NCBI RefSeq assembly: GCF_020103725.1
Contig: NZ_JAHXBG010000008.1
Span: forward strand, 124,001 to 188,000
Reading direction: 5' to 3'
DNA length: 64,000 nt
DNA from: Hyalangium gracile
GTDB lineage: Bacteria; Myxococcota; Myxococcia; Myxococcales; Myxococcaceae
The notes under the pieces are model-generated. The model did no database searches. It was given only the letters and a program-made list of their open reading frames with translations, and had not been told where the DNA came from. Of the stretch, positions 10,258 to 18,717 are shown in pieces. The number at the start of each line of letters is the position of its first letter. Within the stretch, counting starts at the first letter, position 1. A program made the translations under genes and the position numbers.

Positions 10258-10800
10258 GTGTCCGAGGCTCGGAGCCTGCAGCAGATCCTCGTCGGGGCGC
10301 TCGTGGCGTGCCTGGGCGCCGGGTGCGTCAGCGATCCGGCCCCGGTGGTGACGACGCTGCGCCCCCAGTGGATGCCGCCGGTGATGACGTGCCCGGCGGA
10401 TGCCCTCGAGCAGATGCAGCGGATGGGGCTGAAGGTGGGAGACCGCATCCCCGTGGTGGTGGACGAGACGCAGAACCGGCCGGGCTCGGCGCACTACAAG
10501 AGCCGGTTCGTCATGTCGCTGCCCAAGGTGGAGGAGGGCGAGCTCAAGGACATGAGCATCGCGGGCTACCTGTACGTGGCCAACCACCGCGTCTTCGGCC
10601 GGTACGACCGGGCCTACGTGCGCTACTACGAGGGCGGCAAGCTGCGCGACTTCTATGAGGTGCCCTTCTGCGGCGTCCTGGTGGACCCCCGGTGGGACAA
10701 GGACGGGGAGGGGATCATCGCCTATCCCGGGCCGGAGCGAGGCACGGCGGTGGTGCAGGACTCCAAGGGCATCATCCAGGTGGTGGACAGCTTCCCGTGA
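10258..10800 (+). CDS. Predicted lipoprotein downstream of tamA
   Basis: About 180 residues. The N-terminus ends ACLGAGC, a plausible but imperfect lipobox, followed by a soluble domain with no motif I recognise (GDRIPVVVDETQNRPG, YLYVANHRVFGRYDRAYVRYY). GTG 10258 is chosen over GTG 10252 because AGGAGG at 10247-10252 sits at normal spacing only for the later start. It begins 10 bases after tamA and is read in the same direction. It may be an accessory lipoprotein of the TamAB system, by analogy with BAM lipoproteins; that is inference from position alone. Confidence 0.75.
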   Translation: MSEARSLQQILVGALVACLGAGCVSDPAPVVTTLRPQWMPPVMTCPADALEQMQRMGLKVGDRIPVVVDETQNRPGSAHYKSRFVMSLPKVEEGELKDMSIAGYLYVANHRVFGRYDRAYVRYYEGGKLRDFYEVPFCGVLVDPRWDKDGEGIIAYPGPERGTAVVQDSKGIIQVVDSFP

Positions 10801-10805
10801 GCTGA

Positions 10806-11813
10806 TCACAGGCCCAGGGTGCTCATCGGCACTCGATAGATGTCACCCGTGCCGTTGCCGATGCCTTGGAGCTTGCTGTCGTCCCTGGGGAGGTCGAACC
10901 GCTCGCCTGGCGAGCCCGTGAAGGGTCTGGTGCTGCTGAAGTAGAGCCACTTCCCATCCGGAGAGACGCTCTGGTTGTAGTCGCTGGCTCGCGAGTTGAT
11001 GCCTCCTCCGAGGAGCTGCGCCTTTCCCCATCCGCCTTGAACCCTGCGACTGAGGAACAGGTCATATCCACCCACGCCGTCCGCACGCCTCAGCGCGCTG
11101 AAGAGGAGGTAGCTCTCGTCTGGCGCGATCCAGGGCTCGAGCTCATGCGCGCCGGTGTTGATGGCGTCTCCCAGGTTCTCTGGAGGCTGGTAGACGCCGT
11201 CCACGAGGCGGGAGACCCAGAGATCGCTCCCGCCGTGGGTGCCGGGGCGCTCGGCCCCGAAATAGAGGTTTCCGTTGGCGGCCACCGCCGGACACCACTC
11301 ATCCAGGCTCGCATCGTTCACGGGGGCGGGCAGGCGCCAGGCCTCGCCCCACTCGCCGTCCTGCCCCAGCGACGCCGCCCAGATGTCGTAGCTCTCGCGG
11401 GGTGCGGTCTCTCCCGGGGCGGGACGGTTGGAGATGAAGAAGACGGTGCGACCATCCGGCGAGATGTGGGGGTCGGCGTTGCTCCACTCGGAGGCGAAGC
11501 GGGGCTTGAGGGGCTGGGACCAGGAGCCGTCGTCCTGGAGACGCGTCTCGTAGAGCTCGTAGTGTTGGAAGCGGTCATCCGCCCGGCCGAAGAGAACGCG
11601 GCGCTGGTCTGGCGAGAACGCCAGGAAGAAGTCCCACGCCCCCGTGGTGAAGAGCCCGGCTCCGTAGAGCTCTGGAGCCCCCGGTGCCTGCGCTCGCGCT
11701 CCGGAGCTGTCCACCTGTCCGACAGGTGCACGACACCCGGCCAGCAAGGCGCTCATCAGCAGCAGCAGGCTCCATGAGGCGGGGCCTGGAGTCCTCCGCG
11801 ACAGCGTCCTCAT
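10806..11813 (-). CDS. PD40/WD40-like beta-propeller lipoprotein
   Basis: 335 residues. A hydrophobic leader ends LLLMSALLAGC, a clean lipobox. The mature part carries repeated propeller blades of the TolB/PD40 kind: FLAFSPDQRRVLFGR, HISPDGRTVFFISNR, PAVAANGNLYFGAER, WIAPDESYLLFSALR and SVSPDGKWLYFSSTR, each followed by a YDIW/SDLW/YDLF-type strand. Such proteins are usually periplasmic binding or scaffold modules. The ATG at 11813 overlaps the stop of the arginase-family gene (ATGA at 11810-11813), so translation is probably coupled. It converges with the tamA-operon lipoprotein gene, 5 bases away. Partner and ligand are unknown. Confidence 0.85.
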   Translation of the reverse strand: MRTLSRRTPGPASWSLLLLMSALLAGCRAPVGQVDSSGARAQAPGAPELYGAGLFTTGAWDFFLAFSPDQRRVLFGRADDRFQHYELYETRLQDDGSWSQPLKPRFASEWSNADPHISPDGRTVFFISNRPAPGETAPRESYDIWAASLGQDGEWGEAWRLPAPVNDASLDEWCPAVAANGNLYFGAERPGTHGGSDLWVSRLVDGVYQPPENLGDAINTGAHELEPWIAPDESYLLFSALRRADGVGGYDLFLSRRVQGGWGKAQLLGGGINSRASDYNQSVSPDGKWLYFSSTRPFTGSPGERFDLPRDDSKLQGIGNGTGDIYRVPMSTLGL

Positions 11814-12733
11814 CGGGCCGTTCCTCCGAGTCCCTCCAGCGCGGAGGCGAGGCACGCGACGATGCCGGAGGCATGCGTGCCCTTGGGGTCGAGGTCCGGG
11901 TCGTAGATCGCCACGTTGAGCCCCGCGATGCGCCCCGAGCGCAGCAGCGTGCCGACGAGGGTTGCCAGCTCCGGATAGGTGAGGCCGGGGCTGCCCGGAG
12001 AGTCCACCGCCGGCATCACCTTCTGGTCCAGGATGTCCAGGTCCAGGTGCAGCCACCCCCGAGTGATGTCGCGCTCGCGCAGGCGATGGAGGGTCCGTTC
12101 GATCGTCGCGCTCAGCCCTTCCGCCTGGAGCGTCTGCACGGTGATCTGCTCGATCTCGGTCTGCTCGATCTCCTGGTACGTGTAGTCCGCATCTCCGGCC
12201 TCGCGCTCTCCCACGTGGACCACGTCCGCGTCGGCCGCGAGGGTGCCCTCCACTCCGGGCCACTGCGTGAGGAGCGACTCCCCACGTCCGGTGGCGAGCG
12301 CGAGAGCCATCCCCGCGGCGTTCCCGAGGTGCGTCTGGAGGTCGAAGTTGCCGGCATGGGAGAAGTCGCTGTGCCCGTCGAGGTGCACCAGCCCTCGGCC
12401 ACCGGTTCTTCGGAGCGCGAGCAGGCATCCCAGGAGGATGCTGCAGTCGCCGCCGACGACCAGGGGAATCGAGCCCCTGCGCAGGGACTGCTCGACCTCC
12501 GAGGACAGCTTCAGGTTGAAGTCTCGCAGGGAGACACCGTTGCGGATGCGCGTTCCGGCCTGGGCTTCCACGGAGTAGGGAGGCCTCGGAAGCCGGACGT
12601 GACGACTCGGGCGCAGCCGCTGGGACAGCCCTGCCTGCTCCAGGACGGCAGGGGCCCTCCAGGTTCCAGGCTCGACTCCAGGGGTGAGAGGCCTCAAGCC
12701 CAGGTTGTTGGGAGCTTCGATCAGGTCGAGCAC
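11810..12733 (-). CDS. Arginase/agmatinase-family hydrolase
   Basis: 307 residues with the ureohydrolase signature motifs: GGDCS at 94-98, HLDGHSD at 117-123 and HLDLDILD at 229-236. These supply the Asp/His ligands of the two-manganese centre. In most arginases the first motif is GGDHS; here the His is Cys97, so either a variant metal centre or a subfamily with another guanidino or formimino substrate is likely. No signal peptide is seen, so it should be cytosolic. It is read away from an AraC-type regulator (GTG 12786) and overlaps the downstream propeller lipoprotein gene by 4 bases, which suggests a small regulated operon. Substrate (arginine, agmatine, formiminoglutamate or another) cannot be decided from sequence. 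Confidence 0.88.
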   Translation of the reverse strand: MLDLIEAPNNLGLRPLTPGVEPGTWRAPAVLEQAGLSQRLRPSRHVRLPRPPYSVEAQAGTRIRNGVSLRDFNLKLSSEVEQSLRRGSIPLVVGGDCSILLGCLLALRRTGGRGLVHLDGHSDFSHAGNFDLQTHLGNAAGMALALATGRGESLLTQWPGVEGTLAADADVVHVGEREAGDADYTYQEIEQTEIEQITVQTLQAEGLSATIERTLHRLRERDITRGWLHLDLDILDQKVMPAVDSPGSPGLTYPELATLVGTLLRSGRIAGLNVAIYDPDLDPKGTHASGIVACLASALEGLGGTAR

Positions 12734-12785
12734 AGGTGGCGTCTCCTCGTCCGGTTCATGAGCTCCGTTCTGGTAGCATCGGGCC

Positions 12786-13718
12786 GTGGCGCGAAACTTG
12801 GGGAAAGTTGCTGCGGTCCCACCTCACGGAGCAGCGGGTTCGGAGCTGCTGCCTGCCAGGCCGTGTGGGGTGCATCTGCTCGGGTGCGACGGGGCGTTCA
12901 GCGCGAGCGACTACGTCTGCCATGAGGGCATGCGCAGCCCCGTCTTCGAGGGAGAGAACCCGCGCGCCTGCATCTCCGTGGTTCTGGCTGGAACCTTCCA
13001 CGCCCGCTCCAGCCAGGGAGCGGTGCTGGTGGGCCCGGGAGCCCTGCTGCTCGGCAATGCCTCGGGGGCGTACGAGTTCCGCCACGTCGATGATGGCGGA
13101 GATCGCTCCATCGTCTTCGACTACGAGGAGGCGCTGCTCGAGGAGGTGGCCGGCTCCCTGGGAGCTCGTTTCCAGAGAGGACGGGCCTTTGGCCGCGCGG
13201 GTGTTCCCGCCTCACCCGACTCGGTGGAGGCCGTGATGCTCGCGCACGAGGCCCTGCGCAGCGGTGAGGCGGAGGCCCTGCGAGAGGCCGCCCTGGCAGT
13301 CGCGGGAGTCGCGCTGGCCGCGGGTCGGGATGGCGTAGGCGTCGCGGTAGAGCCCTCAGCGCGACAGTTGCGTCAGGTGGCTCGGACGGTGCGGTACGTC
13401 GAGGCTCATAGTGCGGAAGACTGCTCGCTCGACGTGCTGGCCGACCACGCGGGCCTGAGCAGCTTCCACTTCCTGCGCGTCTTCCGCGCCATGACGGGGC
13501 AGACGCCTCGACAGTTCGTGATCGCCACCCGGCTGCGGGCCGCCGCGACAGCGTTGCGGATGACCCACGAGCGCATCACCGAGATCGCCATGGACGTGGG
13601 CTTCGGGGACCTGTCGCACTTCACGACGAGCTTCACGCGAGCGTTCGGCACCTCTCCGCGTGCCTATCGCCAGCAGGAGCGGGCACGCGTCAGGGCTCCA
13701 GCGCTGCTTCGACCGTGA
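12786..13718 (+). CDS. AraC-family transcriptional regulator
   Basis: 310 residues. The N-terminal sensor-like half (about 25-190) is cupin-like. The C-terminal AraC double helix-turn-helix runs from about 205 to 300: DVLADHAGLSSFHFLRVFRAMTG, then ITEIAMDVGFGDLSHFTTSFTRAFGTSPRAYR. It is divergent from the arginase-family gene across a 52-base gap, the usual layout for a regulator of the neighbouring operon. The GTG start at 12786 has no strong ribosome site, so the start is provisional. Inducer unknown; a nitrogen compound related to the arginase substrate is inference. Confidence 0.9.
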   Translation: MARNLGKVAAVPPHGAAGSELLPARPCGVHLLGCDGAFSASDYVCHEGMRSPVFEGENPRACISVVLAGTFHARSSQGAVLVGPGALLLGNASGAYEFRHVDDGGDRSIVFDYEEALLEEVAGSLGARFQRGRAFGRAGVPASPDSVEAVMLAHEALRSGEAEALREAALAVAGVALAAGRDGVGVAVEPSARQLRQVARTVRYVEAHSAEDCSLDVLADHAGLSSFHFLRVFRAMTGQTPRQFVIATRLRAAATALRMTHERITEIAMDVGFGDLSHFTTSFTRAFGTSPRAYRQQERARVRAPALLRP

Positions 13719-13812
13719 CGAGCTCCGCGTCTTCACCGATCACCTCGGTGTACACGGTGGCCTTCCGCCCTGTGGCCACGCTCGGGAGGTGGCAGTTGCG
13801 TTGGCAACGCAT
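13690..13812 (-). CDS. Possible 40-residue Cys-containing small protein
   Basis: A short open frame of 40 codons starting MRCQRNCHLPSVATGRKATV. The tail (YTEVIGEDAELVTVEAALEP) has the ordered look and third-position G/C bias of real protein. The two Cys (C-x3-C) at the N-terminus and the absence of another gene between 13719 and 13904 support it. Its 3' end overlaps the AraC gene by 29 bases in the opposite direction. It lies 92 bases downstream of azlD on the same strand, so it could be the last gene of that operon. I do not recognise a family. Without comparison to relatives this remains a candidate only. Confidence 0.35.
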   Translation of the reverse strand: MRCQRNCHLPSVATGRKATVYTEVIGEDAELVTVEAALEP

Positions 13813-13904
13813 GTGCCATTGCCAGCCTTCGCAGGGCGGAACCGCGACGTTCCTGTCAGCGGGCAGCCATGACACGGATGCCCGAGGCCGCGGCCCGGAG
13901 GCGC

Positions 13905-14189
13905 TCAGCGCAGTCCCCAGTAGGCCGCCATGCCCACTGTGATGCCGAGCCAGAGCTTGCGAAACCTCCAGCTCGCCGCCGCCGCCAGCGCCGCCGCCAG
14001 GAGCCGCACTCCGGCCTCTCCCCGCTCGCCAGGGAGCGCGGGGACGACCAGGGCGGCGAAGACGGCGATGGGCACGAAGCGCAGGAAGCGCTCCCAGAAC
14101 GGAGGCACCCGGGTGCGCAGCCACAGCCCCGTGAGGCGGGACGCATAGGTGACGGCGGCCATTCCCAGGATGATGGGCAGGGGGTTCAT
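13905..14189 (-). CDS. azlD: AzlD-like branched-chain amino-acid exporter small subunit
   Basis: 94 residues, almost wholly hydrophobic, with about four membrane segments. The start MNPLPIILGMAAVTYASRL and the motif PPFWERFLRFVPIAVFAALV are typical of AzlD (YgaH). It works with AzlC in the inner membrane to export branched-chain amino acids or analogues. The ATG overlaps the azlC stop by 4 bases (14186-14189), so the two are made together. The length matches the family. Confidence 0.9.
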   Translation of the reverse strand: MNPLPIILGMAAVTYASRLTGLWLRTRVPPFWERFLRFVPIAVFAALVVPALPGERGEAGVRLLAAALAAAASWRFRKLWLGITVGMAAYWGLR

Positions 14190-14899
14190 GTGGCCTCCGA
14201 CGGGGTGGGAGTCCCCGAGGCGGGCCGTTCCGCGGACAAGGCCGCCCCGACGAGGCTGCCCACCACCCCCGCGATGAGGAGGGCCATCCCACCGGGCAGC
14301 ACCCGGGAGAGGCCGAACGCGAGCCCGCCGGACAGCACGGCCACGGCGACCTCCACTTTGCCCCGCAGCATCGGCACGAGCAGGACGAGGAACGCGAGCG
14401 GGAAGACGAAGTCCACCCCGAGCCGCTCCGGATCCTTCAGTCCCTGTCCGATGAGCGCGCCTCCGAGCGTGAACAGGTTCCACGGGGCGAAGATGCTCAG
14501 CTCGGCGCCCAGCAGATAAGCGAAGGAGGGCTGAGACTCTGCGAGGACCACTCCATAGGCCTCGTCGGTGAGGAAGTGCGCGGCCACCCACTTCTCACCC
14601 GGGAGCAGGGGCAGGCGCTGCGAGAGCGACAGGCCGTAGAGCACATGGCGGGCATTGATCAGCAGCGTGGTGAGGACGATCTCCAGGCCCGAGGCCCCCG
14701 CCGCGAAGAGGCCCACCGCGCTGAACTGGGCGCCGCCGGCGAACACGAGCGCGCTCATGAGCTGGATGTCGAGCACTCCGAGCCCCGCCCCGCGCGCGGT
14801 CACCACATAGGCCAGGGCGAAGGGGACGACCCCGAGCCACAGGGGAATGACGGCACGGAAGCCCCGGAGGAAGTCATGGAGGAAGGGAGGACGACTCAT
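14186..14899 (-). CDS. azlC: AzlC-like branched-chain amino-acid exporter large subunit
   Basis: 237 residues with five to six membrane segments and the AzlC/YgaZ signatures FAGGAQFSAVGLFAAGAS and NARHVLYGLSLSQRL. With AzlD it forms an inner-membrane exporter of branched-chain amino acids; the family is known for resistance to azaleucine. The preceding gene on the same strand encodes an AraC-type regulator ending 9 bases upstream of the azlC start, so regulator and exporter are very likely one operon. Confidence 0.92.
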   Translation of the reverse strand: MSRPPFLHDFLRGFRAVIPLWLGVVPFALAYVVTARGAGLGVLDIQLMSALVFAGGAQFSAVGLFAAGASGLEIVLTTLLINARHVLYGLSLSQRLPLLPGEKWVAAHFLTDEAYGVVLAESQPSFAYLLGAELSIFAPWNLFTLGGALIGQGLKDPERLGVDFVFPLAFLVLLVPMLRGKVEVAVAVLSGGLAFGLSRVLPGGMALLIAGVVGSLVGAALSAERPASGTPTPSEAT

Positions 14900-14908
14900 G
14901 CCCCCAGG

Positions 14909-15838
14909 TTACGGAGCGTCCAGGCTGCCCGTCTTGAAGGATCCTGCGCTGGTGGCGTAGCGGCCCGGCGTCAGGCCGACGCGCCGCTTGAACTCGCGCG
15001 TGAGGTGGCTCTGGTCGCTGAACCCCAGGGCGGCGGCCACGTCGCCTGGAGGCAGTCCCTGTCGCAGCAGCGTGCGGGCCCGGCGCACGCGCAGCTCGAT
15101 CTGATACGCGTGGGGCGGCAGGCCCACCTCCCGGCGGAACACGCGCACGAAGTGGAAGACGCTGAGGCCCGACAGGCCCGCGAGCTGCTCCAGCGTGACG
15201 TTCTCCCCGGGGTAGGCCTCCAGGTAGTCGCGGGCCTGGCGAACCGCCTCGTGCTCACCGCCCGAGTGGCTCACCTCGACGTGCGGCGCCGAGTGGCGGG
15301 CCAGGAGCAGGCTCAGGGCGGCGAGCAGCCGCGACTGGCGCTCCAGCGTGGAGGCGGGCTGCTCCACGGAGGCGTGCAGGGCTCGGATGCGCAGGGCGGC
15401 ATCGGGATCGTCCACCACGGCGGTCCGGAAGAAGGGCGTGCCCCGGAGGCGTCCCCCCAGATCGGCGGCCACGTCCTCCAGCATCTGCAGCTCGGGATAG
15501 AGCATCCGGTACGTCCAGCCGCCCTCCTGGACGGCGTGCCCGGTGTGGAGCTCTCCCGGGTTTACCAGGACGACGCTGCCGGCGGGGGCGTACTGCATCT
15601 CGCCGCGGTACCGGAAGGCCTCCGTGCCTCGCTCGATGACACCCAGGGCGAACCCGTCATGGCTGTGCGGAGCGAAGGTGTGGGTGATGTACGTGGCCTT
15701 GAGCAGCTCCAGCCCCCCGAGCTCCTCGGAGCGCCAGAAGACGCTCTCCTCCTTCGGCCCGAGCCTGGCAGAGGCGGCCAGGCCGTGCGCGGCGCTGGCG
15801 CCCTGCTTGGGAGCGGAAGGTGGGAGGGAGGGAGGCAT
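14909..15838 (-). CDS. AraC-family regulator with N-terminal cupin (azlCD operon)
   Basis: 309 residues. The N-terminal AraC_binding cupin runs about 35-150 (THTFAPHSHDGFALGVIERG, VVLVNPGELHTGHAV). The C-terminal double helix-turn-helix runs about 205-300 (VTLEQLAGLSGLSVFHFVRVFRREVG, DVAAALGFSDQSHLTREFKRRVG). Regulators of this type are commonly found immediately upstream of azlCD in Proteobacteria and are thought to sense the exported amino acid. Here azlC starts 9 bases downstream on the same strand. The first 30 residues are low-complexity, so the true start could be internal. Confidence 0.9.
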   Translation of the reverse strand: MPPSLPPSAPKQGASAAHGLAASARLGPKEESVFWRSEELGGLELLKATYITHTFAPHSHDGFALGVIERGTEAFRYRGEMQYAPAGSVVLVNPGELHTGHAVQEGGWTYRMLYPELQMLEDVAADLGGRLRGTPFFRTAVVDDPDAALRIRALHASVEQPASTLERQSRLLAALSLLLARHSAPHVEVSHSGGEHEAVRQARDYLEAYPGENVTLEQLAGLSGLSVFHFVRVFRREVGLPPHAYQIELRVRRARTLLRQGLPPGDVAAALGFSDQSHLTREFKRRVGLTPGRYATSAGSFKTGSLDAP

Positions 15839-15947
15839 CCGGGCGCGTGCTCCATTGTGCCAGCCAAGGCTCGACCCGGGAACGTAGGCAGGAGGGAGCG
15901 TCGGGTCTTGAAGAATCTTGCTCCGGGGCCCGGTGTAGAGTGCGCCC

Positions 15948-17273
15948 GTGTTCTACGCGTTCATCCGTGGTCTGGTGTCCCTGGCGTTGCGGCTGTTCTA
16001 CCGGGTGAAGGTGAATGCCCCGGCCGCCGAGCCCCAGGGGCCCGTCATCTTCGTGGGCAACCACCCCAACGCCCTGATCGATCCGGCGCTCGTCTTCGTC
16101 ATCACCCACCGCGAGGTGACGTTCCTGGCCAAGGAGCCGCTGTTCCGGATGCCGGTCATCGGCTGGATCCTCAAGGGGCTCCACGCGCTGCCCGTCTACC
16201 GCAAGCAGGACAACCCCGGGCAGACGGTGAAGAACGAGGGGACGCTGGACGCGGCGCGCGCGGCGCTCGTGAAGGGGCGCGCCATCACCATCTTCCCCGA
16301 GGGCAAGAGCCACTCGGAGCCCACGCTCGCGGAGCTGAAGACGGGCACGGCGCGCATCGCGCTCGGAGCGGCGCGCGAGGGAGCCCCGGTGCGCATCGTC
16401 CCGGTGGGCTTCACCTACGGGGAGAAGAACGTCTTCCGCAGCACCGTCCTCATCGAGGTGGGGCCGGCCATCGAGGTGACGCCCTTCCTGCCGCCCCCGG
16501 GCGCTCCGGAGGCTGCGGAGAAGGAGGCCTCCCGCCAGCTCACCGAGCGCATCGCCTCGGGCCTCAAGGCCGTCACCCTGAACCTGGAGCAGTGGGAGGA
16601 CCTGCCGCTCATCCACATGGCCGAGCAGCTCTACGCCTTCCGCCAGGGAGAGCAGGCGGACCGCGAGCGGCTGAAGCACTGGGCGCGAGGCCTGCAGCTC
16701 TTCCGCGCCGAGCAGCCCGAGCGCTTCGCGCAGGTGCGCTCCTCGCTCATGTCCTTCCGGCGCCGGTTGGAGCTGGTCCACGCGGATCCGAAGGACCTGA
16801 CGCTCGTGTACAAGTCCGGGCTGGTGACGACGTTCGTGGTGAAGAACCTGGTGGCGCTGTGCCTGGGGCTGCCGCTGTTCGCGCTCGGGGTGGCGCTGTT
16901 CATCCTGCCCTACCAGGTGCCTCGGCTGGCCTCGCGCAACGCCGAGCTGGACACCCAGGCCACGGTGAAGTTCCTGGGCGCGCTGCTCATGACGCTGCTG
17001 TGGTGGCCCGGCCTCACGGTGGTGGCCTGGCTGCTGGGCGGGTGGAGCTGGGGCGTGGTGGCGCTGGTGGGCATTCCGCCGCTGGCGCTCTTCACGCTCT
17101 ACTTCTCCGAGCGCTGGGTGGTGCTGAAGCGGGACATCGGCGTGTTCTTCACGTTGGGCAGCCGCGCCCGGCTCAAGGCCCTGCTGCTCCAGGATGGAGA
17201 GCGGCTGTCCGCGGAGGTGGAGAAGCTGGCCGGCGAGTACCGGCCCCGCGTGGAGCAGCCCGCCCCCTCGTGA
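15948..17273 (+). CDS. PlsC-type 1-acyl-glycerol-phosphate acyltransferase
   Basis: 441 residues. The acyltransferase core carries NHPNALIDP at 38-46 (an H-x5-D spacing seen in the GPAT1/2-like branch, rather than the usual H-x4-D) and FPEGKSHSEP at 116-125. The family transfers acyl groups onto glycerol-phosphate or lysophospholipid at the inner membrane. C-terminal to the core are a helical region and about three membrane segments (about 290-375), an extended form compared with compact PlsC. Start GTG 15948; the next gene converges 7 bases after its stop. The substrate cannot be read from sequence. Confidence 0.88.
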   Translation: MFYAFIRGLVSLALRLFYRVKVNAPAAEPQGPVIFVGNHPNALIDPALVFVITHREVTFLAKEPLFRMPVIGWILKGLHALPVYRKQDNPGQTVKNEGTLDAARAALVKGRAITIFPEGKSHSEPTLAELKTGTARIALGAAREGAPVRIVPVGFTYGEKNVFRSTVLIEVGPAIEVTPFLPPPGAPEAAEKEASRQLTERIASGLKAVTLNLEQWEDLPLIHMAEQLYAFRQGEQADRERLKHWARGLQLFRAEQPERFAQVRSSLMSFRRRLELVHADPKDLTLVYKSGLVTTFVVKNLVALCLGLPLFALGVALFILPYQVPRLASRNAELDTQATVKFLGALLMTLLWWPGLTVVAWLLGGWSWGVVALVGIPPLALFTLYFSERWVVLKRDIGVFFTLGSRARLKALLLQDGERLSAEVEKLAGEYRPRVEQPAPS

Positions 17274-17280
17274 GGGCGCG

Positions 17281-18717
17281 TCAGTCCTCTTGCTCCATCT
17301 GCTCCAACTCCTTGCCCTTCGTCTCGCGGATGAACTTGAAGGTGAACAGCAGCGAGAACACCGCCGCGGCGGTGTAGAGCCCGTAGGCCAGGCTCAGGCC
17401 CGCGGACTGGAGCGAGGGGAACGTGGCGGACACCACGAAGTTGGCCACCCACTGCGCCCCCGCCGCCAGCGACAGGGCCACCGCTCGGATGCGGTTGGGG
17501 AACATCTCCCCGAGCATCACCCACACCACCGGGCCCCACGAGAACCCGAAGCAGAAGACGTAGAGGTTGGCGGCGATGAGTGCCAACAGCCCCCGGCTGC
17601 CCTGCAGCATCGGGTTGCCCAGGGCGTCCATCCCCGCGGTGCCGAACAGGTACGCCAGCAGCCCGAGTGTCAGCGCCATCCCCACCGAGCCCGCGATGAG
17701 CAGCGGCTTGCGCCCGAACCGATCCACGCAGAGGATGGCCAGCACCGTGGTGACGATGTTGGTGATGCTGGTGATGACGGTGATGGCCAGCGAGCTCTGC
17801 TCGGAGAAGCCCACCGCCTGCCACAGCACGCTCGAGTAGTAGAAGATGACGTTGATGCCCACGAACTGCTGGAGCATCGCCAGGATGATGCCCACCCACA
17901 CCACGGGCAGCAGCCCGAACCGCTTCCCGCGCAGATCTCCCAGGCTCGGCACCTTCAGGTTGGCCAGCGAGCGGCGGATCTCCACCACCTTGGAGGGCGC
18001 GGTGTCGCCGATGATGCCTCGGAGCACCGCCACCGCCTCCCGTTCGCGCCCGCGCGCGACGAGGTGGCGGGGGGACTCGGGGATGAGCAGCGAGCCGATG
18101 CCATAGAGCAGCGCCGCGGGCAGCTCGGACCAGAACATCCAGCGCCACGCGGGGAAGCCCAGCCAGGACACGGACATGGAGGAGCCGGCATGCGTGGCCA
18201 GGGCGTAGTCTCCCATCAGCGCCGCGAAGATGCCGATGACGATGGCCATCTGCTGGAGCGAGCCGAGCCGGCCGCGCAGGTGCGCCGGAGCAATCTCGGC
18301 GATGTAGGCGGGGGCCAGGACGCTGGCGATGCCGATGGCGACGCCGCCGACGATTCGCCAGAAGCCCAGGCTCCAGAGCGAGCCGGCGAACCCGGACCCC
18401 AGCGCGCTGAAGACGAAGAGCACGGAGGCCACCAGCATGGTGCGAGGCCGGCCGATCCGGTCCGCCATGTGGCCCGAGAAGAACGCGCCCACCGCCGAGC
18501 CCATGAGCGCGGAAGACACCGTCACGCCCAGCGCCCACTGGCTGGCCTGGAAGGTGTCTCGGACGGCGCCGATGGCTCCGTTGATGACGGCTGTGTCGAA
18601 GCCGAACAGGAACCCTCCGAGCGCGGCCACGGTGGACATGAGGATGGTGCGTGCCGCGGAGACCTGGGCCCGGATGGACGGTGGCCTCCCTGCTTGAGTC
18701 TCGACGGCGCCGGCCAT
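17281..18717 (-). CDS. MFS sugar-porter-type transporter
   Basis: 478 residues with 12 membrane segments and sugar-porter family marks: GGFLFGFDTAVINGA near the first helix, DRIGR and DRFGRKP in the cytoplasmic loops, PESPRHLVARGR after helix 6, and QQFVGINVIFYYSS in helix 7. It should bring a sugar or polyol across the inner membrane with protons. The ATG at 18717 is chosen because a GGAGG lies 8 bases before it; the GTG at 18726 would be too close to the same site. It is divergent from the Ser/Thr kinase gene across about 210 bases. Confidence 0.92.
   Translation of the reverse strand: MAGAVETQAGRPPSIRAQVSAARTILMSTVAALGGFLFGFDTAVINGAIGAVRDTFQASQWALGVTVSSALMGSAVGAFFSGHMADRIGRPRTMLVASVLFVFSALGSGFAGSLWSLGFWRIVGGVAIGIASVLAPAYIAEIAPAHLRGRLGSLQQMAIVIGIFAALMGDYALATHAGSSMSVSWLGFPAWRWMFWSELPAALLYGIGSLLIPESPRHLVARGREREAVAVLRGIIGDTAPSKVVEIRRSLANLKVPSLGDLRGKRFGLLPVVWVGIILAMLQQFVGINVIFYYSSVLWQAVGFSEQSSLAITVITSITNIVTTVLAILCVDRFGRKPLLIAGSVGMALTLGLLAYLFGTAGMDALGNPMLQGSRGLLALIAANLYVFCFGFSWGPVVWVMLGEMFPNRIRAVALSLAAGAQWVANFVVSATFPSLQSAGLSLAYGLYTAAAVFSLLFTFKFIRETKGKELEQMEQED

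Noticed and set aside
14576-17377. Long plus-strand open frame spanning azlC to the sugar transporter
   Set aside because: It runs antisense to two genes and then out of frame through the acyltransferase gene, with no coherent domain.
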